A DNA stretch of 13,666 bases, taken from assembly GCA_002342785.1 (NCBI GenBank), contig DDQV01000177.1, positions 1-13,666 on the forward strand. Direction: 5' to 3'. The notes under the pieces were generated by a model. That model saw only the letters and a program-made list of their open reading frames with translations, ran no database searches and was not told where the DNA came from. Positions 7,301-13,666 of the stretch are shown piece after piece. A program made the translations under genes and the position numbers. Origin of the DNA: Fusobacteriaceae bacterium UBA2433. Lineage in GTDB: Bacteria; Fusobacteriota; Fusobacteriia; Fusobacteriales; Fusobacteriaceae. The stretch's first letter is position 1, and every line of letters starts with the position of its first letter.

Positions 7301-8842
7301 ATAGTCATAGATGACTCTAACATTATTTTCTGTGGAGTAGTATTCATCTTTATATTTTATCTCAACATCCTTACTTCCTATACTTGAAATTCCAATGGTT
7401 TTTCGATTGAGATTAATATCTCCCTCTATTTTTAATATATCTGAATAGAGGGTATAATCAATTTTTTCAGTTTTTAGGTCATATTTTAGATTACCACTTA
7501 ATTTTTTTAAATTTAATGGACTCCTTCTATTTAAAATATTAAAATTTAAATCTAAAATATTTTTGTCATAGTTTCCATTTAATAGAGTATATCCTTTAAT
7601 TTCATTATAATTTAGAAAAAATCTCAAATCTTTCAGTTGAATATTATTATTAGATAAGATTATACTTCCTTTGAGATCTTTTATCTCTGTTCCTTTTATA
7701 TTTAGGGTGTCTACCCTTAAATAATTTTCTAAAGTTAAGTTAAAATCTTTATCAAAATTAAATTTTAATCTAAGAGATGAAAGATTAAAATCTCCTAAAT
7801 CATCGATTTTTTTCTTGAGGGCATCATCTAATAAGGTTACATTTTTTATATATTCCTTGTTGAGATTATTAGCTCCTATGGTCATTTCTAGATTATTAGG
7901 ATTATATTCTAAGGAGAAAGTTAGATCTTTTTTTTCCATCTTACCATCTAATTTTAATTTTATTCTATGACCTAAAAAATCCACTTTTCCATGGATATCT
8001 TTAGCTATTCCATTATATGCACTAGTATGAAAACTAGCTTTTGATAGATAAGCATCTCCCCATAAACCGTCACTGTCTATAGTTAGATCTAGATCTACTT
8101 TTCCTCCTAAATAATCGGTATATTCACCTACGTAAGCATATTGCATAAGTTCTTGATCGAGATTACCATTTTTTAATTTAATAGTCATAGAATATCTTTT
8201 TTCATAGTTAGAAAAGGAATAATCTACCATCTCTGTTCCCTTAGTGTTATAAAAATTAAGATCGATTCCACGGGTAGTATCAAAACTAACATATCCGTTT
8301 ACACTATTTACAAATTTATTTATAGGTTTTTCATAATAATTATCTTGAAATAATAACTTAGCATCTGTTACTGTTATTATATCTATAGGAACTTTCGATC
8401 CTGGTTCCCTAGGTTTAATCTTTTTTTCTGGAGTTTTTGGACTACTAGAAGTTTTGGAATTTCCACTAGAAAAAATATCTACTATATTTATATCTCTACT
8501 TTTATCTACTGCGATATATAAGTATGGTTCTTTAGCAGAGATCTCTGTTATTCGACCTCTTAAAAGATCTTTTATGGTATAGCGTAGAAAAAGTTTAGGA
8601 GCATAGAGTACCGTAACCCCTTTATTATCTTTTAAGACTGCATCGTTTATTTCAATCAAACCAAATTTAGAAAGATCTGAAGTTGTATGGGAGATATCGG
8701 CTAAAAAATATTTTAAAGACATATCTACTATTTCATCAAAATTGTCTTTAACAGTAATATATAGTGGAACTGTTATTAACATCAAAATAAGTATTGAGGA
8801 AGCGATGAAACTTTTTCTATATTTTTTGATTAGTTTTTTCAC
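4355..8842 (-). CDS. tamB: TamB-family translocation/lipid-bridge protein
   Basis: This 1495-aa protein is a TamB (DUF490) family member. Such proteins are anchored in the inner membrane, cross the periplasm as a long hydrophobic beta groove and help deliver phospholipids or outer-membrane proteins to the outer membrane. There is one N-terminal membrane anchor (about 13-31), then an AsmA-like start with LYAPKLFLRY (79-88) and the KEPYLYI strand (104-110). A low-complexity Ser/Pro/Lys linker follows (about 125-150). About 900 residues of repeated amphipathic beta strands come next, rich in Asn, Lys, Asp and Ile. The TamB C-terminal domain (about 1090-1485) includes the SSGSGLDEDEI segment near 1317-1327. 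The GTG start has AGGAGG 5 bases upstream (8848-8853). The gene lies 18 bases after rsmG and overlaps bamA. No tamA is present, so BamA is the obvious partner, by inference. The last residues are encoded across the bamA ribosome binding site. Confidence 0.92.
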   Translation of the reverse strand: MKKLIKKYRKSFIASSILILMLITVPLYITVKDNFDEIVDMSLKYFLADISHTTSDLSKFGLIEINDAVLKDNKGVTVLYAPKLFLRYTIKDLLRGRITEISAKEPYLYIAVDKSRDINIVDIFSSGNSKTSSSPKTPEKKIKPREPGSKVPIDIITVTDAKLLFQDNYYEKPINKFVNSVNGYVSFDTTRGIDLNFYNTKGTEMVDYSFSNYEKRYSMTIKLKNGNLDQELMQYAYVGEYTDYLGGKVDLDLTIDSDGLWGDAYLSKASFHTSAYNGIAKDIHGKVDFLGHRIKLKLDGKMEKKDLTFSLEYNPNNLEMTIGANNLNKEYIKNVTLLDDALKKKIDDLGDFNLSSLRLKFNFDKDFNLTLENYLRVDTLNIKGTEIKDLKGSIILSNNNIQLKDLRFFLNYNEIKGYTLLNGNYDKNILDLNFNILNRRSPLNLKKLSGNLKYDLKTEKIDYTLYSDILKIEGDINLNRKTIGISSIGSKDVEIKYKDEYYSTENNVRVIYDYANKDLILGEGQVKIKKKNSLKSLILDFYNEGNKIYFNKLDLFYKDLELSSSGYLNIDDLSYNFKYKGKNLKLENFIPIENLKTKIDFNGTIKGTKQKFSLTSNLNSKEGQFHTSYKNIRGRLMVINDEKLTGDFDGYIGELSYNDIEFKDFKVALNYKNGIFKVLEIRNNLLTIKGDYNIINKTLDFDYKIRGIKENKIKLLEKYGVKINLEEVDGSLKGELEDFKINFSSLNTWVQYNNLPKIYLKGKIQFYNQNIYFKGFKIGENNLGGYYNIFSKEFKFKINLLENNLAEYYGDINLKYRLTGEVILWGTPDSINGIFNNFADNIYLRGIKLPNIKLISTYKGGSLDKLNKSGSVDINDIRIYSDKGDRLLGGEGWINFNKNKLSFKIKDVLDIEKLKEYSKSQDISGKLNTDITIDGLFNNLKYNINIDSKVITIDGNEFEDLKANLYGDFKNLTLKELSLNYQGNTLYSKGNFDLKNFDYNFKVKSNEIDLSFLNIFSFSENINKIKGIATIDAEINSNNNYGEFKIKDLSAVIPKYGINIDKINTQIILNKKLINIDYLKGKINNGDIVMKGYLQVPDLKGIEDKISKLDYRFSLILENMDYSYQDKINLVLSSNAIFTKNKITGDFIINSGNFTGIPDLKDLKVSKIRSQIKEREVIKGSKELGSDFEIKTVQDDGPIIDIDINLKTKNPIDLKISKLTYTSIVQNIYGDLNINGNLKLKNKEISYNGLISIDKGSLVLNNNLFYLDTASAKFIKTEEESINFHPILVLNANSTIANEEVYININGEYPNLQFQMSSGSGLDEDEIGSLLTFHNISSEKNTNVVVKDVLDREISNKVFSPISSEIASVLKIEKFQISSNLVAYEYEGGIYKDTGTLALGASIDAENPIYKDKLYWKANARWGASQYYDNVTEYDFALDHRITKSLSWGVGIGKVPEGRVKTGDSLVNYHIDLSWRKKYINLEQIILNIFLLGGE
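4362..4366 (-). promoter_or_regulatory. bamA ribosome binding site inside the tamB coding end
   Basis: GGAGG on the minus strand forms part of the last codons of tamB (Gly-Gly-Glu-stop). The tamB TGA at 4355-4357 overlaps the ATGATG of bamA. Ribosomes ending tamB therefore stop directly on the bamA start, which fits translational coupling. Confidence 0.7.
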
Positions 8843-8860
8843 AGCTTCCTCCTTTCTTAT

Positions 8861-9565
8861 TTATAGGGGTCTTTTTAAAGGTATCCCTGCTCTTCTTGGA
8901 TATTTTTTATCAGTTACTGATATTTTTTTTATTTCAAATATATATCTAGGATCTTTACAAAAAGGAAGTTCTAAACTGTCTACCTTTATAATACTACTGT
9001 TTAATATTTTAAATGCATTTTCAGAATATTTTAACTCCTCTTGATAATCCATTTTTTGAGCTAAGAATAAAGCATCTACTTTTAGAAAAGGGATCATATA
9101 TTCTAAGATAACATTAAATTTTGAAACACCTCTACATAAACCAAGATCATAAGTTTCCCTCTTACCCTCTAACTTTATATAATCTTCAGCTCTCATATTT
9201 ACAACTTCTACATTAGGTAGATTTAATTTAGCGGCGACCATCTCTAAAAATTTTGTTTTTTTACTTACAGAATCCATGAGGGTAAAATTTATATTAGGAT
9301 TGACAATAGCTAATACCATTCCAGGAAACCCTGCCCCTGTACCAATATCCATAGCTTTTTTTATATTGGGAGGAATTTTATTTTGAAGTAATAGAGAATC
9401 TAAAAAATGTTTTTCATACATATTTTTTTCATCTCTGATAGCTGTCAAATTAGTATGTTGATTTGTTTCTAATAATAAATTACCATACTCTAATAAAAGA
9501 TCTACTGTAACCTCATCTAACTCTAAATTAATTTTTTTTAAACCTTCTTTTAGAAAAGTTTTCAT
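8861..9565 (-). CDS. rsmG: 16S rRNA (guanine-N7) methyltransferase RsmG (GidB)
   Basis: RsmG methylates N7 of a guanine in the 530 loop of 16S rRNA (G527 in E. coli) using S-adenosylmethionine; loss of it often gives low-level streptomycin resistance. The 234-aa protein is a Rossmann-type methyltransferase. Family motifs are NLTAI (39-43), KHFLDS (52-57, RHILDS in many homologues), the SAM-binding DIGTGAGFPG (73-82), the MDSVSKK segment (97-103), an Arg in CRGVS (144-148, usually SRAV) and the C-terminal YPRRAGIP (222-229). The ATG at 9563-9565 lies 2 bases after the mnmG stop. Its Shine-Dalgarno sequence, GAGGTGA, is formed by the last sense codons of mnmG, so the two are likely co-translated. 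mnmG-rsmG is a widespread old pair (gidA-gidB). Confidence 0.97.
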   Translation of the reverse strand: MKTFLKEGLKKINLELDEVTVDLLLEYGNLLLETNQHTNLTAIRDEKNMYEKHFLDSLLLQNKIPPNIKKAMDIGTGAGFPGMVLAIVNPNINFTLMDSVSKKTKFLEMVAAKLNLPNVEVVNMRAEDYIKLEGKRETYDLGLCRGVSKFNVILEYMIPFLKVDALFLAQKMDYQEELKYSENAFKILNSSIIKVDSLELPFCKDPRYIFEIKKISVTDKKYPRRAGIPLKRPL

Positions 9566-9567
9566 CT

Positions 9568-11457
9568 TTATTTGTCACCTCTAATCTTTAAAGTCATAAG
9601 TAATACTGAGATATCAGCTGGAGATACTCCAGATATTCTAGAAGCTTGTCCTATGTTTAAAGGATTTTTTTGTTTTAATTTTTCCTTAGCTTCTCCAGTT
9701 ATTCCACTGACTGCATTGTAGTCAAAATCTTTAGGAATTAATCTTTGTTCTAAAGCTCTATGTTTTTCTATCATCTTTAATGATTTTTTTATATATCCAT
9801 CATACTTAACTTGAATTTCTGCTTGATATTCAGTATCTTCAGGATACTCTCCTAATTCAAATCCATCTATAATTTCAGCAATATATTTAATATCTTTATA
9901 GTCTAATCTAGGTCTTTTTAATAGTTCTAATAATGTAGTTCCTGACTTAAGATCCCCACTATTTTTTTTGATAAGAACCTCTTCAATCCTTTTATTACTA
10001 GAACCTACATTTAAAGATAATTTTTCTATGATCTCTAAAACATCATTTTTTTTCTTTTTAACTAAGTTATAAGTTTCAGGATTTAATAATCCAGCTTCAT
10101 ACCCTATCTTTGATAGTCTAAGGTCTGCATTGTCCTCTCTGAGAAGGAGTCTATATTCGCTTCTAGCTGTGAACATTCTATATGGTTCATTGGTTCCTTT
10201 AGTTACTAAATCATCTACTAAAGTTCCTAGATATGAATCTACCCTATCCAATATAATAGGATCTTTTTCTTGTAATTTTCTAGCAGCATTCATTCCAGCT
10301 AAAAGACCTTGTCCAGCGGCTTCTTCATAACCAGAAGTTCCATTGATCTGTCCAGCTAAAAATAAATTTTCTATTTTTTTAGTTTCTAAACTATATTGTA
10401 ACTCTTCAGGTAATACATAATCATATTCAATGGCATAGGCATATCTCATTATTTTTGCATCTTCTAGTCCATATATATTTTTCACCATTTTTTCTTGAAC
10501 TTCTGCAGGAAGGGAAGTCGAAAATCCACTTATATATACTTCATTAGTTCCATATCCCTCTTTTTCTAAAAACAGATGATGTCTTTCTTTATCTTTATAT
10601 CTAAAAACTTTGTCTTCAATAGATGGACAGTATCTTGGTCCTGTTCCCTCAATAGTTCCATTAAATAGTGGTGACTTAGATTTGTTTTGAGTTATTACAT
10701 TATGAACATCTGGATTTGTATATGTTATATAACACGGAATTTGTTTTCTCCCCTCTACATCTTTATCTAATGTTCTATTAGAAAATTTTAAAAGTTGATC
10801 TGTATTTCCAGGTTGCTCCTCTAGTTTATCGAAATTCATACTTCTAAAATCAATTCTTGGTGGAGTTCCAGTTTTAAATCTTCCTAATTTTAATCCTATT
10901 TTTTTAAGAGATACAGGCAGATCGTTAGAAGGAAGTTCTCCCATCCTTCCACCTTGAAATTGTTTATCTCCAATATGGATAAGGCCCTTCATAAATGTAC
11001 CAGTTGCTATAACTACTGTCTTTGATGAGTAAGTAACTCCCTCTTGAGTTTTGATACCTACAATTTTATTTTCTTCTACTAATACCTCTGTTACCATCCC
11101 TTGAATAGGAGATAAGTTTTCAGTATTTTCTATAGTTTTTTTCATCTCCATATGATAATTTTGCTTATCAGCTTGAGCTCTAAGAGATCTTACAGCAGGA
11201 CCTTTTTTTGTGTTCAATATCCTTATTTGAATAAAAGTTTTATCTATATTTCTTCCCATCTCTCCACCGAGAGCATCTATCTCTTTTACTAAATGAGATT
11301 TAGCAGGACCTCCAAGAGATGGATTGCACGACATTACTCCTATATTATCTAAAGTTATACTAAATATTGCTGTTTTCATTCCCATTCTAGCAGCAGCTAG
11401 GGCTGCTTCACATCCTGCGTGTCCTGCTCCAACTACTATTACATCAAACTTTTCCAT
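9568..11457 (-). CDS. mnmG: tRNA uridine-5-carboxymethylaminomethyl modification enzyme MnmG (GidA)
   Basis: With MnmE, MnmG makes the carboxymethylaminomethyl group on uridine 34 of tRNAs that read codons ending in A or G, using FAD, NADH, glycine and a methylene-tetrahydrofolate carbon. The protein is 629 aa, the normal length. It has the FAD-binding GAGHAG (10-15), CNPSLGG (44-50), RSLRAQAD (90-97), FKTGTPPRI (194-202), the conserved Cys242 in PCYITYT and Cys277 in [11 protein letters not shown], and [16 protein letters not shown] (369-384). The C-terminal helical tRNA/MnmE-binding domain ends in GVSPADIS. All key residues I know are present. AGGAG (11464-11468) lies 6 bases before the ATG. 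It follows ktrA by 13 bases and runs into rsmG with 2 bases between. Its partner mnmE is not in the window. Confidence 0.98.
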   Translation of the reverse strand: MEKFDVIVVGAGHAGCEAALAAARMGMKTAIFSITLDNIGVMSCNPSLGGPAKSHLVKEIDALGGEMGRNIDKTFIQIRILNTKKGPAVRSLRAQADKQNYHMEMKKTIENTENLSPIQGMVTEVLVEENKIVGIKTQEGVTYSSKTVVIATGTFMKGLIHIGDKQFQGGRMGELPSNDLPVSLKKIGLKLGRFKTGTPPRIDFRSMNFDKLEEQPGNTDQLLKFSNRTLDKDVEGRKQIPCYITYTNPDVHNVITQNKSKSPLFNGTIEGTGPRYCPSIEDKVFRYKDKERHHLFLEKEGYGTNEVYISGFSTSLPAEVQEKMVKNIYGLEDAKIMRYAYAIEYDYVLPEELQYSLETKKIENLFLAGQINGTSGYEEAAGQGLLAGMNAARKLQEKDPIILDRVDSYLGTLVDDLVTKGTNEPYRMFTARSEYRLLLREDNADLRLSKIGYEAGLLNPETYNLVKKKKNDVLEIIEKLSLNVGSSNKRIEEVLIKKNSGDLKSGTTLLELLKRPRLDYKDIKYIAEIIDGFELGEYPEDTEYQAEIQVKYDGYIKKSLKMIEKHRALEQRLIPKDFDYNAVSGITGEAKEKLKQKNPLNIGQASRISGVSPADISVLLMTLKIRGDK

Positions 11458-11470
11458 TATTTTCTCCTCT

Positions 11471-12130
11471 TTATTTTAAATTTTCTAATTCTCTGGCTGT
11501 TTTAGAATTTGTGATAACTAAGAGTGTATCTCCCTTTTCAATTACACTAGTTGCCCTAGGACTTGAATTAAGATCTCCGTTACTTTTTTTTATACCAACG
11601 ATATTTATATTATATAGATCTCTTACACCTAACTCCATTAAATTTTTTCCTAAAAATGATGGAGGAGCTTTAAATTCAACTAATAAAAAATCTTTTGAAA
11701 ATCTCAGATGTTCAATCATATTTGGTTCCATAGCTAGCATAGCTATCCTAGTTCCCATATACTCCTCTGGATAAACTACTTCATCAGCACCTATTTTTTT
11801 TAATACTTTTCCATGACTCTTTGTAACTGCCTTGGCTATAATTTTTTTTACGCCTAACTCTTTTAAATTTAAAGTTGCCATGATACTAGCTTGAATATTA
11901 CTTCCAATTCCTATAAATGCTATATCAAAATTGCTAGCACCTATCTCTTTTAAAGCATTTTCATCAGTGGCATCAAGGATGAGTGCATTATCTACTATAT
12001 TATTATTGATAGCTTCTTGTACTAATTCTTCATCTGTATCTATAGCAAGGACTTCACAATCAGCGTCATAAAGTGTTTTTGTAACACTAGTTCCAAATCT
12101 CCCTAAACCTATAACTAAATAGTTTTTCAT
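11471..12130 (-). CDS. ktrA: K+ uptake regulatory subunit KtrA (RCK/TrkA-N, TrkA-C)
   Basis: KtrA forms a cytoplasmic octameric ring under the KtrB dimer and gates K+ uptake in response to ATP/ADP and, in several Firmicutes, cyclic di-AMP. With the ATG at 12128-12130 the protein is 219 aa and starts [13 protein letters not shown], as KtrA proteins usually do. The TrkA-N (RCK_N) domain has the nucleotide motif GLGRFG (8-13), Asp31 at the end of the second strand, DATDE (53-57) and GSNIQAS (76-82). A TrkA-C (RCK_C) domain follows at about 135-219. It is a single-unit protein, unlike the double-length TrkA. An in-frame TTG at 12140-12142 would add four residues, but the AGGAG at 12143-12147 touches it directly, with no spacing. 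The ATG is 12 bases away, long but workable. It lies 36 bases after ktrB, in the usual pairing. Confidence 0.93.
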   Translation of the reverse strand: MKNYLVIGLGRFGTSVTKTLYDADCEVLAIDTDEELVQEAINNNIVDNALILDATDENALKEIGASNFDIAFIGIGSNIQASIMATLNLKELGVKKIIAKAVTKSHGKVLKKIGADEVVYPEEYMGTRIAMLAMEPNMIEHLRFSKDFLLVEFKAPPSFLGKNLMELGVRDLYNINIVGIKKSNGDLNSSPRATSVIEKGDTLLVITNSKTARELENLK

Positions 12131-12142
12131 ATCTATCTTCAA

Positions 12143-12147
12143 CTCCT
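12143..12147 (-). promoter_or_regulatory. Ribosome binding site deciding the ktrA start
   Basis: AGGAG on the minus strand is immediately next to a TTG (12140-12142) and 12 bases before the ATG (12128-12130). Zero spacing rules against the TTG, while 12 bases is at the long end of the workable range. Confidence 0.6.
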
Positions 12148-12166
12148 AAATTTATATTTAAATTAA

Positions 12167-13588
12167 CTATCCTATTAGAATATTTTCCTCTGGATATTTA
12201 TAAGACCTTACTTTAAGTTTTTCACTAAATGCTAACATAAATGTAAGAGGTCCAACTCTTCCTATAAGCATAGTTAATATTATTAAAATTCTTCCAAATA
12301 CATTTAGATCTGCTGTTATTCCTTGAGATACTCCTACCGTAGCAAATGCAGACATAACTTCAAAAATAACTTTATCTAAAGTTAAGTTAGTTGTTTGTAT
12401 TATATTACTTCCATGGAGGGTACCTTGTAAAATTGAATCTGCTATACCCATTAAAGATGTAGATTCAATCTTATTGGTCATTAATATTAAAAAAACTACA
12501 ATAGTAATATATAGCAAAGATATTACTAGGATTGCCATAGCTCTATGCAACACTTCCCAAGAAACACGTCTATTAGATATAATAAGATTTTTTTCATTTC
12601 GAAGGATAACTAAAACATAAAACATTATTATTCCAAGAGTTGTAGTTTTTAATCCACCACCTGTAGAACCAGGAGAAGCACCTATAAACATCAATATTAA
12701 AAATAAAAATAATGTTGAAGGCCTTATGTTTTCCATTGGAATAGAATTAAAACCAGCTGTTCTTGCAGTAACACTCTGAAAAAAAGAGTTGTTTAGTGCA
12801 TCTATTATTCCCATATTTCCAAGAGTTCCTGGATTACTTCTTTCAAATATAAAAAACATTATGGCTCCACTAAGAGTTAGAAAAAAACTAATGGAGAGTG
12901 CTAATTTAGATGTTAAATTATATCTTTTTTTTCCGGTTTTATAGTAACTAATAGTTGAATTAATAACGGCAAATCCAATTCCACCTAAGGAGATCAAAAT
13001 TGAGATAGTAAGAGTTACAGTTATGTTACTAGAATATTTAACGATACTATCGGAAAAAAGTGAAAATCCAGCATTACAAAATGCTGAAACTGAATGAAAT
13101 ATTCCATAGATCATTGCTTTTTTTAATGGCATAGTATTTGAAAATCCCAGTGTTAAAAATCCAGCTCCAACTACTTCTATCCCTATTACTATTAAAACAA
13201 TTCTTTTTAAAAATCTTATTACTCCACCAACTGAATAAGAGTTGAGATCCTCCTTTAATATTTTTCTTTCATGATAACCAATCTGCTTTCCTATGAGAGT
13301 AAAAACTAATGTTGAAAAAGTCATTATCCCAAGTCCACCTAGTTGGATTAATATCAATATTATTCCCTTACCGAAAGGACTAAAAACCTTACTCACATCA
13401 ACTAATGTAAGTCCTGTTACTGAAACCGCAGAGGTTGCAGTAAAGAGAGCAGTCAAGATACTTATATTATGACCTTTATTTACTGCAAAAGGTAACGATA
13501 AAAAAAATGTCCCTATTAATATTATAATTATAAATGACATCACTAAAATTTTTGACGGTAGTATCTTTTTAAAAGATATTTTTTTCAT
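12167..13588 (-). CDS. ktrB: K+ uptake channel subunit KtrB
   Basis: KtrB is the membrane subunit of a K+ uptake system of the Trk/Ktr/HKT family, often Na+-dependent; it works as a dimer with KtrA. The 473-aa protein has four membrane-pore-membrane repeats. The four selectivity-filter segments are visible: VTGL (57-60), NAGF (172-175), TAGF (277-280) and TVGV (417-420). Each carries the key glycine. The gating-loop region GASPGSTGGGLKTTT (303-317) in the third repeat is intact. Compared with typical KtrB of about 445 aa it is slightly long, mainly because of an extra segment of roughly 25 residues before the fourth pore loop (about 376-402). The ATG has AGGAGG (13594-13599) 5 bases upstream. 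It is the first gene of the visible operon, with a candidate -10 box at the window edge. Confidence 0.95.
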   Translation of the reverse strand: MKKISFKKILPSKILVMSFIIIILIGTFFLSLPFAVNKGHNISILTALFTATSAVSVTGLTLVDVSKVFSPFGKGIILILIQLGGLGIMTFSTLVFTLIGKQIGYHERKILKEDLNSYSVGGVIRFLKRIVLIVIGIEVVGAGFLTLGFSNTMPLKKAMIYGIFHSVSAFCNAGFSLFSDSIVKYSSNITVTLTISILISLGGIGFAVINSTISYYKTGKKRYNLTSKLALSISFFLTLSGAIMFFIFERSNPGTLGNMGIIDALNNSFFQSVTARTAGFNSIPMENIRPSTLFLFLILMFIGASPGSTGGGLKTTTLGIIMFYVLVILRNEKNLIISNRRVSWEVLHRAMAILVISLLYITIVVFLILMTNKIESTSLMGIADSILQGTLHGSNIIQTTNLTLDKVIFEVMSAFATVGVSQGITADLNVFGRILIILTMLIGRVGPLTFMLAFSEKLKVRSYKYPEENILIG

Positions 13589-13660
13589 CTGTTCCTCCTG
13601 ACTTATTATTCTAAATCTTAGTTATTCTTTGTTTCCAATTTTACTGTCTCTAACTTAATC

Positions 13661-13666
13661 ATTATA
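13661..13666 (-). promoter_or_regulatory. Candidate -10 box for the ktrB-led operon
   Basis: The minus strand reads TATAAT, a perfect -10 hexamer, 72 bases before the ktrB start. It would give a leader of about 65 bases. The -35 region lies outside the window, and TATAAT arises easily in such AT-rich DNA. The same stretch is also open in one minus-strand frame down to a TAA at 13618-13620, so it could instead be the end of an upstream gene. Confidence 0.35.

Noticed and set aside
8742..9044. + strand ORF of 100 codons across the tamB-rsmG junction
   Set aside because: It looks hydrophobic, but it covers the well-supported rsmG C-terminus and tamB start on the opposite strand; it is a shadow.
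10130..11774. + strand ORFs opposite mnmG and ktrA
   Set aside because: Both are antisense to strongly conserved protein motifs and have no coding evidence of their own.
12131..12142. TTG start for ktrA
   Set aside because: The AGGAG touches the TTG with no spacing, and KtrA homologues normally begin near the ATG at 12128-12130.
12145..12165. A/T-only inverted repeat between ktrB and ktrA
   Set aside because: It has about six weak A-T pairs and no T tract; such pairs are expected by chance in DNA this AT-rich.
1..13666. tRNA, rRNA, CRISPR, insertion sequence or phage genes
   Set aside because: Coding genes fill nearly the whole window; the short gaps hold only ribosome sites, two terminators and a candidate -10 box, and no long direct repeats were seen by eye.

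Overview
The window is chromosomal DNA from a strongly AT-rich, Gram-negative bacterium. The genes for lipid A synthesis and outer-membrane assembly (lpxD, skp/ompH, bamA, tamB) show an LPS-type outer membrane. Codon use is A/T-biased, the Shine-Dalgarno sites are strong and Firmicute-like (AGGAGG), and the potassium system is of the KtrAB type. Together these point to the Fusobacteria, most likely Fusobacteriaceae (Fusobacterium, Cetobacterium, Ilyobacter or Propionigenium). That placement is inferred from gene content and protein character, not from a search.

Layout: one + strand gene of unknown function lies at the left edge (60-332). It ends at a perfect 17-bp hairpin (350-392) and converges on the genes that fill the rest of the window, all on the minus strand. 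Read in their own direction from the right edge these are ktrB, ktrA, mnmG, rsmG, tamB, bamA, skp and lpxD, then a rho-independent terminator (726-752), then a small thioredoxin-like gene (381-689). Gaps between the eight main genes run from an overlap to 36 bases, so they look like one long transcription unit. A perfect TATAAT at the right edge is a candidate -10 box for it.

Function: KtrB and KtrA form a K+ uptake channel and its nucleotide-sensing ring. MnmG modifies the wobble uridine of tRNAs, and RsmG methylates 16S rRNA. The other four genes build the outer membrane. TamB is a long bridge-like protein, BamA inserts beta-barrel proteins, Skp is a periplasmic chaperone and LpxD adds the second acyl chain in lipid A synthesis. 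tamB overlaps bamA, there is no tamA, and no BAM lipoprotein gene is present.

All genes look intact. I see no mobile element, tRNA, rRNA, CRISPR array or phage gene, and no convincing new biological system. The points most worth a second look are the unknown + strand gene, the hairpin shared by the converging genes, the tamB-bamA coupling, lineage-type insertions in BamA and KtrB, and two start sites that should be moved (skp and ktrA). There is no non-coding stretch longer than about 80 bases.
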